From the NCBI GenBank assembly GCA_017521775.1, contig JAFXBO010000218.1:1-9425 (forward strand): a stretch of DNA of 9,425 nucleotides, in the 5' to 3' direction. Below are positions 5,713 through 9,425 of this stretch, one piece after another (position 1 is the first letter of the stretch; each line of letters starts with the position of its first letter). Made by a program: the position numbers and the translations under genes. Source of the stretch: Clostridia bacterium. Its GTDB lineage: Bacteria > Bacillota > Clostridia > UBA1381. Under the pieces are notes generated by a model, which searched no databases, was not told the origin of the DNA, and saw nothing but the letters and a program-made list of their open reading frames with translations.

Positions 5713-7672
5713 TTTACCTTTGTTTAAATCAAATCTAAGAAGATTTTGGTGGATTGGTGCAGGAGTTTTGTTAGCATATTTGACAGTTGCATTGCTATTT
5801 TTGTTTGACGAGGACACCTCCGAAGGCTTTGCTGTGATGAATGCTGTAGTAGTAGGAGTGGCAGGAATTTTGCCTGCGATACTTTTCTCCTATCTTAACA
5901 ATTCAGGCTCGGTTACCTGCTTACACGCTCTGCCAGTTAAAAGAAAGGCACATTTTTTAACAAATCTTGCGACTGTATATGCTTTGATTTTAGTGCCTGC
6001 TATTATTTCTTATGCAATAGGATTTTTCTATTGTGTTTTGGAAATGCCTATTGGAATTGGTAATTTAGCAGATTATTTTGTTATGCTGATAATATGCGCA
6101 ACCATTGCAACATCTGCAGGAACATTAGGAAGTATGATAACGGGTAACACTATTGCAGCTATTTTCTTTGCTATTTTGTTTTTTGCCTTTCCTTTTTATG
6201 CAGAGGGAGTTTTAAAAGGATTTTTAAGCACAAATGTTTTTGGAATATGGGATGTAGAATATTATTCACTTGACAATATGTCAATTCTTAAAGCTAATCC
6301 GTTTATGATTGGCTGGTTTATTGTAAGCATTATAGGACTTATTGTTTCGTGGTTTTTGTATAAAAACAGAAAACTTGAAACAAATGGTGATATTATATCA
6401 TTTGACTTTTTAAAACCTGTGTTTATAGCAGCAGTATCAGTATTTGCAGGACTAATCGGATATTTTTACCTTAATGTTTTCTTTGACGACAGTATATTCT
6501 TAATGCTCCCGTTTGGAATTTTAGGTGCAGTTGTTTCATATATGCTTTCCAAAAAAGCTTTTACCATAAAAGGTATTTGGAAACCGATTTTGATTTATAT
6601 TATTTTTGTCGGTGCAGTCTGGGGAACAATCTCCTTTGATTTAACAGGCTTTGAAAGAAGAGTCCCTGACATTGCTGACATAGAAAGTATTGATATGGTT
6701 GATACAGATTCGTTTATCAACAGATATCACTACTACACAATCGAGGGTAAAAAATATTATTATGATATGTCAATTGAAGATTACAGATATTATGATGAAG
6801 AAGACTTTAAAAATATAACTGCCTTCCACAAACAGAGAATTGAGGATAGAAAAAGTGGTTTTGAAAAAATTCATATAGTTTATAACCTGAAAAATGGCAA
6901 AACATTAAGAAGAATTTACTCTGCATCATTAATTGAGGACAGAGAATATCTTGAACCAATTTACAAAACAGAGCAAAAGCTAAAAATTAATCACGGTTGG
7001 TTGGTTAAGGAATATCCTGTTACAGAAATCGTTATCTCCGATGACAGACTGAAAAACGACTCAAAGAACTTTGAAATTCTGGTCGGTGACAGTAAAAAAG
7101 CAAAGCTTTTGTTAGATGCATTAAAGAAAGATGTCAGCGAGGCAAGCTACGAGGATATCGTTTCATACAGAAATTCTCTCACTCAAGTGCAAATTTCATA
7201 TCAAAGAGACTTGATAGATGAAAATGGAAATGTGTTTATTGATGAGTCAAAGGAAAGAACTACATATGACAACTTCGGTATTCCAAAAAGCTATGTAAGA
7301 ACTACTGCACTCTTAACCGAGTGGGGATTGTTTGATGCTATATATAAGCCGAATGAAATCTCATGTGTTGAGCTTGAATTTGATTATCGTCAGGAGGAGA
7401 CCGTCAGATTTAAAAATCCTGATGAAATAAAAGAAATCTATGATTTTGTTTCTGAGGCAAAGTTGATACAAACCAAGGAACATGGATATGATTTTAATGT
7501 TCGACTCATATTTTTAAATGCTCAGGGAAAAAGAATTCTTGACTTTTCAGGCTCAAGACAAACCAACATCCCTGTACCCAGATTACTTAGCGCAGAAATT
7601 AATAAGTATAAATTTAAATATGGACAAAATATACCAAAAGGTGCTATTGCCGAAACATATGAAATATACTAA
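5687..7672 (+). CDS. ABC-2-type permease with large C-terminal soluble domain
   Basis: The 661-residue membrane protein is the partner of the preceding ATPase. About nine hydrophobic segments fill residues ~20-320 (near 21-40, 48-70, 91-117, 129-152, 154-175, 206-225, 243-265, 269-287, 298-318). The motif SVTCLHALPVKRKAHF (75-90), between the second and third segments, resembles the LPV/IKR loop of many Firmicute ABC-2 permeases. From ~325 to 661 the protein is polar and rich in charged and tyrosine residues with no membrane segment, and looks like a sensing or structural domain. An odd number of segments would put it outside the cell, but topology is uncertain. It recalls ABC permeases carrying a DUF6449-like C-terminal domain; I cannot confirm this without a profile search. 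The start ATG 5687 follows GGGAGG (5673-5678) with ideal spacing; an in-frame ATG at 5648 has no comparable site. Confidence 0.85.
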   Translation: MSLKTSYFNLPLFKSNLRRFWWIGAGVLLAYLTVALLFLFDEDTSEGFAVMNAVVVGVAGILPAILFSYLNNSGSVTCLHALPVKRKAHFLTNLATVYALILVPAIISYAIGFFYCVLEMPIGIGNLADYFVMLIICATIATSAGTLGSMITGNTIAAIFFAILFFAFPFYAEGVLKGFLSTNVFGIWDVEYYSLDNMSILKANPFMIGWFIVSIIGLIVSWFLYKNRKLETNGDIISFDFLKPVFIAAVSVFAGLIGYFYLNVFFDDSIFLMLPFGILGAVVSYMLSKKAFTIKGIWKPILIYIIFVGAVWGTISFDLTGFERRVPDIADIESIDMVDTDSFINRYHYYTIEGKKYYYDMSIEDYRYYDEEDFKNITAFHKQRIEDRKSGFEKIHIVYNLKNGKTLRRIYSASLIEDREYLEPIYKTEQKLKINHGWLVKEYPVTEIVISDDRLKNDSKNFEILVGDSKKAKLLLDALKKDVSEASYEDIVSYRNSLTQVQISYQRDLIDENGNVFIDESKERTTYDNFGIPKSYVRTTALLTEWGLFDAIYKPNEISCVELEFDYRQEETVRFKNPDEIKEIYDFVSEAKLIQTKEHGYDFNVRLIFLNAQGKRILDFSGSRQTNIPVPRLLSAEINKYKFKYGQNIPKGAIAETYEIY

Positions 7673-7677
7673 AACTG

Positions 7678-7705
7678 TTGACAATAAAGGGATAACTGAT
7701 ATAAT
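7678..7705 (+). promoter_or_regulatory. Promoter of the cation efflux gene
   Basis: TTGACA (7678-7683) and TATAAT (7700-7705) are both perfect consensus hexamers, 16 bases apart. They start five bases after the permease stop codon. The efflux gene can therefore be transcribed separately, although no terminator blocks read-through from the ABC operon. No clear metal-regulator operator is visible. Confidence 0.85.
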
Positions 7706-7742
7706 ATTTATGTGATTTTCTCATAAAGGAGTTTTTAATAAT

Positions 7743-8639
7743 ATGAAAACAGAAAAGAATATCCTGATTGCATTTATATTAAATCTATTATTTTCAATTT
7801 TTGAGTTTATCGGTGGACTTTTTACAAGCAGTGTTGCTATTGTTTCAGACGCTGTTCACGATATGGGTGATGCTTTGAGCATTGGAATATCATATTTTCT
7901 TGAAAAAAAGAGCAAAAAACAACCTGACGAAGTTTTCACATACGGATATGCAAGATACTCGGTTATCGGAAGTGTTATAACAACCCTTATCCTGTTCTTC
8001 GGCTCAGTTATGGTTATATATAATGCGATACTAAGAATTATTAATCCAATTCCGATAAATTACAGTGGAATGATTATATTTGCTGTTTTCGGCGTAATAG
8101 TGAATTTTATTGCTGCGTATGTCACAAAGGATGGAGATTCCCTAAATCAGAAAGCTGTTAATCTGCATATGCTTGAAGATGTTCTCGGCTGGGTGGTCGT
8201 GCTTATCGGCGCAGTTGTGATGAAATTTACTGACCTTTGGCTGATTGACTCCCTGATGTCAATAGGTGTTGCTGTGTTTATATTTATTAATGCATTTAAA
8301 AACCTCAAAGAAGTTCTTGATTTATTTTTGGAAAGAGTACCAAAAAATATATGCGTTGATGAAATAAAAGAGCATATTTTAAATATTGATGGTGTTTTAG
8401 ATGTTCATCATATACACATCTGGAGCCTTGACGGACACAATAATTTTGCAACAATGCATATTGTTTCAAACGAATGTCAAAGAGAATTAAAGGAAAAAAT
8501 CAGAGAAGAACTTTTAGAGCACGGAATTAATCATGCAACTCTTGAATTTGAAAAAGATGGTGAGCATTGTGACATGCATCATTGTCATATAGAGCATAAC
8601 GAACACGGCGGACACCATCATCACCACCATCACCATTAA
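7743..8639 (+). CDS. Cation diffusion facilitator, zinc-efflux type (CzcD/ZitB-like)
   Basis: This 298-residue inner-membrane antiporter should export Zn2+ and perhaps related divalent metals in exchange for protons. Six membrane segments lie near 8-26, 28-52, 74-96, 109-127, 141-160 and 165-185. The transport-site pairs are intact: H39-x3-D43 in segment 2 (SDAVHDMGDA) and H142-x3-D146 in segment 5 (HMLED). The HD-HD set is typical of zinc-selecting members. The cytoplasmic ferredoxin-like domain (~200-270, with HHIHIWSLDGH) should bind further metal and form the dimer. The tail (~274-298) is full of His and Cys and ends in eight consecutive histidines, a likely metal buffer. The ribosome site AAAGGAG is at 7725-7731. 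It has its own promoter and terminator; no metal-sensing regulator is adjacent. Length is normal for the family. Confidence 0.95.
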   Translation: MKTEKNILIAFILNLLFSIFEFIGGLFTSSVAIVSDAVHDMGDALSIGISYFLEKKSKKQPDEVFTYGYARYSVIGSVITTLILFFGSVMVIYNAILRIINPIPINYSGMIIFAVFGVIVNFIAAYVTKDGDSLNQKAVNLHMLEDVLGWVVVLIGAVVMKFTDLWLIDSLMSIGVAVFIFINAFKNLKEVLDLFLERVPKNICVDEIKEHILNIDGVLDVHHIHIWSLDGHNNFATMHIVSNECQRELKEKIREELLEHGINHATLEFEKDGEHCDMHHCHIEHNEHGGHHHHHHHH

Positions 8640-8640
8640 T

Positions 8641-8671
8641 AAAGGAAGCCTCCAAAAAGAGGCTTCTTTTT
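8641..8671 (+). terminator. Intrinsic terminator of the cation efflux gene
   Basis: GAAGCCTC (8645-8652) pairs with GAGGCTTC (8659-8666) around a 6-nt loop, followed by TTTTT. It starts right after the stop codon. Confidence 0.93.
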
Positions 8672-8698
8672 AGTAATTAAAATTTTAAACTAAAACTA

Positions 8699-8727
8699 TT
8701 GACTTTTTAGTTTTTTTATGTTAGAAT
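8699..8727 (+). promoter_or_regulatory. Promoter of tRNA-Trp
   Basis: TTGACT (8699-8704), a 17-base spacer and TAGAAT (8722-8727) lie 13 bases before the mature tRNA start. The gene stands alone between this promoter and a terminator. Confidence 0.75.
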
Positions 8728-8740
8728 ATTTTGGTGTCAT

Positions 8741-8814
8741 AGGGGTATGATGTAATGGTAACATGCCGGTCTCCAAAACCGTTCTTGAGGGTTCGAGTCC
8801 TTCTACCCCTGCCA
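8741..8814 (+). tRNA. trnW: tRNA-Trp (anticodon CCA)
   Basis: The cloverleaf has acceptor stem AGGGGTA/TACCCCT, D-arm ATGT/ACAT with AATGGTA loop, anticodon loop CTCCAAA with CCA at 8773-8775, T-arm GAGGG-TTCGAGT-CCTTC, discriminator G and an encoded CCA end. The acceptor stem and G73 match bacterial tRNA-Trp. The first anticodon-stem pair (27-43; 8766 and 8782) is a C-T mismatch, and the other four pair normally. Foreign-looking DNA starts just downstream, so the 3' end may have served as an integration site. Confidence 0.96.
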
Positions 8815-8818
8815 TAGT

Positions 8819-8859
8819 AGCGTGATGATATTACTGTCAGTAGTGTCATCACGCTTTTT
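8819..8859 (+). terminator. Intrinsic terminator after tRNA-Trp
   Basis: A long hairpin pairs 8819-8835 (AGCGTGATGATATTACT) with 8839-8855 (AGTAGTGTCATCACGCT): 17 pairs including two G-U, a GTC loop, and further T to 8859. It starts four bases after the CCA end. Confidence 0.88.
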
Positions 8860-8873
8860 CATGCGGTTTTTCA

Positions 8874-8944
8874 GGGTTCAAGTGGTGTTCCTCTAAAACA
8901 GTATTTTCGTTACTGTCGAAGGTTTTTCGTAAGGAGTTGAACCC
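8874..8944. repeat. Inverted repeat GGGTTCAA/TTGAACCC enclosing a small hairpin
   Basis: GGGTTCAA (8874-8881) and TTGAACCC (8937-8944) are perfect 8-bp complements. Between them ACAGTA (8898-8903) and TACTGT (8911-8916) form a smaller hairpin. The stretch could fold as one RNA element in the leader of the gene at 9027, or be a recombinase or regulator site near the element's end. I recognise no known family. No clear sigma-A promoter is visible from 8860 to 9026. Confidence 0.5.
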
Positions 8945-8948
8945 CAGC

Positions 8949-9021
8949 CCTTAATTCAATATCAGTTCCAAAGCACAGAGTTTTAAAATGATCTGTGCTT
9001 TTTGTTTTGGAATTAAGGAGG
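8949..9021 (+). promoter_or_regulatory. Structured leader that can mask the ribosome site (possible attenuator)
   Basis: AAAGCACAGA (8970-8979) pairs with TCTGTGCTTT (8992-9001), followed by a broken T run, as in a weak terminator. TTCCAAA (8966-8972) can instead pair with TTTGGAA (9006-9012). CCTTAATTC (8949-8957) is a perfect complement of GAATTAAGG (9010-9018), which includes the first half of the AAGGAGG ribosome site (9015-9021) of the next gene. The arms overlap, so alternative folds are possible. A regulatory role is inferred. Confidence 0.55.
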
Positions 9022-9026
9022 CCAAT

Positions 9027-9425
9027 ATGAAAAAACTAAAAGTCAACTTTACCACAATACCTAACGAAGCAATTCTGGACAAAAGACTTGATACATACGA
9101 GTTCAGAGTGTTGTGTTATTTGTGTAAATTATCTAACGAGGAAAATATTTATTTTCCTTCCTACTCCACCATCGCCGCCAATATGAATATCAGCCGTTCC
9201 AAAACAGCAAATATAATCAATCGCCTTATCTATTTAGGTTATATTGAAAAGGAAAATCGCACAAGGGGTCGTGGCGGAAAGGGTTCTAATCTCTACACTG
9301 TATGTACGGAATACTATGAGGATGAAAAACAGTCTGCCGAAAAGACTACGGATAGTATTTCAAAAGGACATCGTGATAGTCTTCCTGAAGAACCGGATAG
9401 TATGCAGGACGGACTATATAAATAC
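9027..9425 (+). CDS. Winged-helix (HTH_36-like) protein of mobile-element replication type, 3' truncated
   Basis: The first 133 codons are present and the frame stays open at the window end. AAGGAGG (9015-9021) lies five bases before the ATG. The pattern TTIPNEAILDKRLDTYEFRV, FPSYSTIAANMNISRSKTAN, INRLIYLGYIEKENR (residues ~9-80) is the N-terminal winged helix common in putative replication initiators and regulators of plasmids, phages and integrative conjugative elements. From ~98 the protein becomes acidic and polar, as in a linker. Arginine codons are five CGN, one AGG and two AGA, while the adjacent efflux gene uses only AGA; this supports horizontal origin. A DnaD/DnaB-like or other C-terminal domain may follow outside the window. 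The exact function is not known, and a plain transcription regulator remains possible. Confidence 0.82.
   Translation, partial: MKKLKVNFTTIPNEAILDKRLDTYEFRVLCYLCKLSNEENIYFPSYSTIAANMNISRSKTANIINRLIYLGYIEKENRTRGRGGKGSNLYTVCTEYYEDEKQSAEKTTDSISKGHRDSLPEEPDSMQDGLYKY

Noticed and set aside
8872..8945. Possible tRNA remnant or duplicated T-arm: AGGGTTCAAGT resembles AGGGTTCGAGT in tRNA-Trp
   Set aside because: Only 11 bases with one mismatch are shared, and no acceptor or anticodon arm can be built on either strand. It is too short to call a direct repeat or attachment core.
1..9425. CRISPR array or insertion sequence
   Set aside because: No regularly spaced repeats, no transposase reading frame and no terminal inverted repeats with target duplication were seen.

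Overview
The window looks like chromosomal DNA of a low-GC Gram-positive anaerobe of the Clostridia, possibly an Oscillospiraceae/Ruminococcaceae-like gut or rumen bacterium. The reasons are AT-rich DNA, near-exclusive AGA arginine codons in the core genes, strong AGGAGG-type ribosome sites, a T-box leader, a YtrA-type GntR/ABC operon, and a tRNA gene with encoded CCA. The genus is an inference; no species marker is present.

Layout. (1) 1-1629, + strand: the C-terminal 542 codons of valyl-tRNA synthetase, cut by the window edge. (2) 1630-1714: two back-to-back intrinsic terminators, one per strand, separate it from a convergent gene. (3) 1715-4000, - strand: a 761-residue protein that joins an XRE-type DNA-binding domain, a cupin domain and a complete acyl-CoA synthetase. 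(4) 4020-4320, - strand: a T-box riboswitch that ends in a terminator/antiterminator switch just upstream of that gene's ribosome site. My reading of Stem I gives a GUA (valine) specifier, and the UGGU acceptor-pairing bases fit a tRNA with A73, as tRNA-Val has. (5) 4330-4421: two divergent near-consensus promoters around a TTTTTTAAAAAA palindrome, plus an operator-like inverted repeat on the rightward -10 box. (6) 4443-7672, + strand: a translationally overlapping operon of a YtrA-type GntR regulator, an ABC ATPase and a large ABC-2-type permease. (7) 7678-8671: a zinc-type cation diffusion facilitator with a histidine-rich tail, with its own consensus promoter and terminator. (8) 8699-8859: tRNA-Trp(CCA) with promoter and terminator. 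(9) 8860-9425: a structured leader and the start of a winged-helix protein of the mobile-element replication type. Its arginine codons differ sharply from its neighbours', so an integrated element probably begins just downstream of tRNA-Trp.

The most interesting part is the T-box-controlled XRE-cupin-acyl-CoA synthetase. T-boxes usually control aminoacyl-tRNA synthetases and amino-acid synthesis or uptake genes. An acyl-CoA synthetase fits that logic if it activates a branched-chain acid such as isobutyrate, whose CoA ester can be reductively carboxylated to the keto acid of valine. The gene would then be a valine-starvation-induced salvage step with its own small-molecule/DNA-binding module. 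This is a hypothesis: the T-box and the domain fusion are visible in the sequence, while the specifier and the substrate are inferred.
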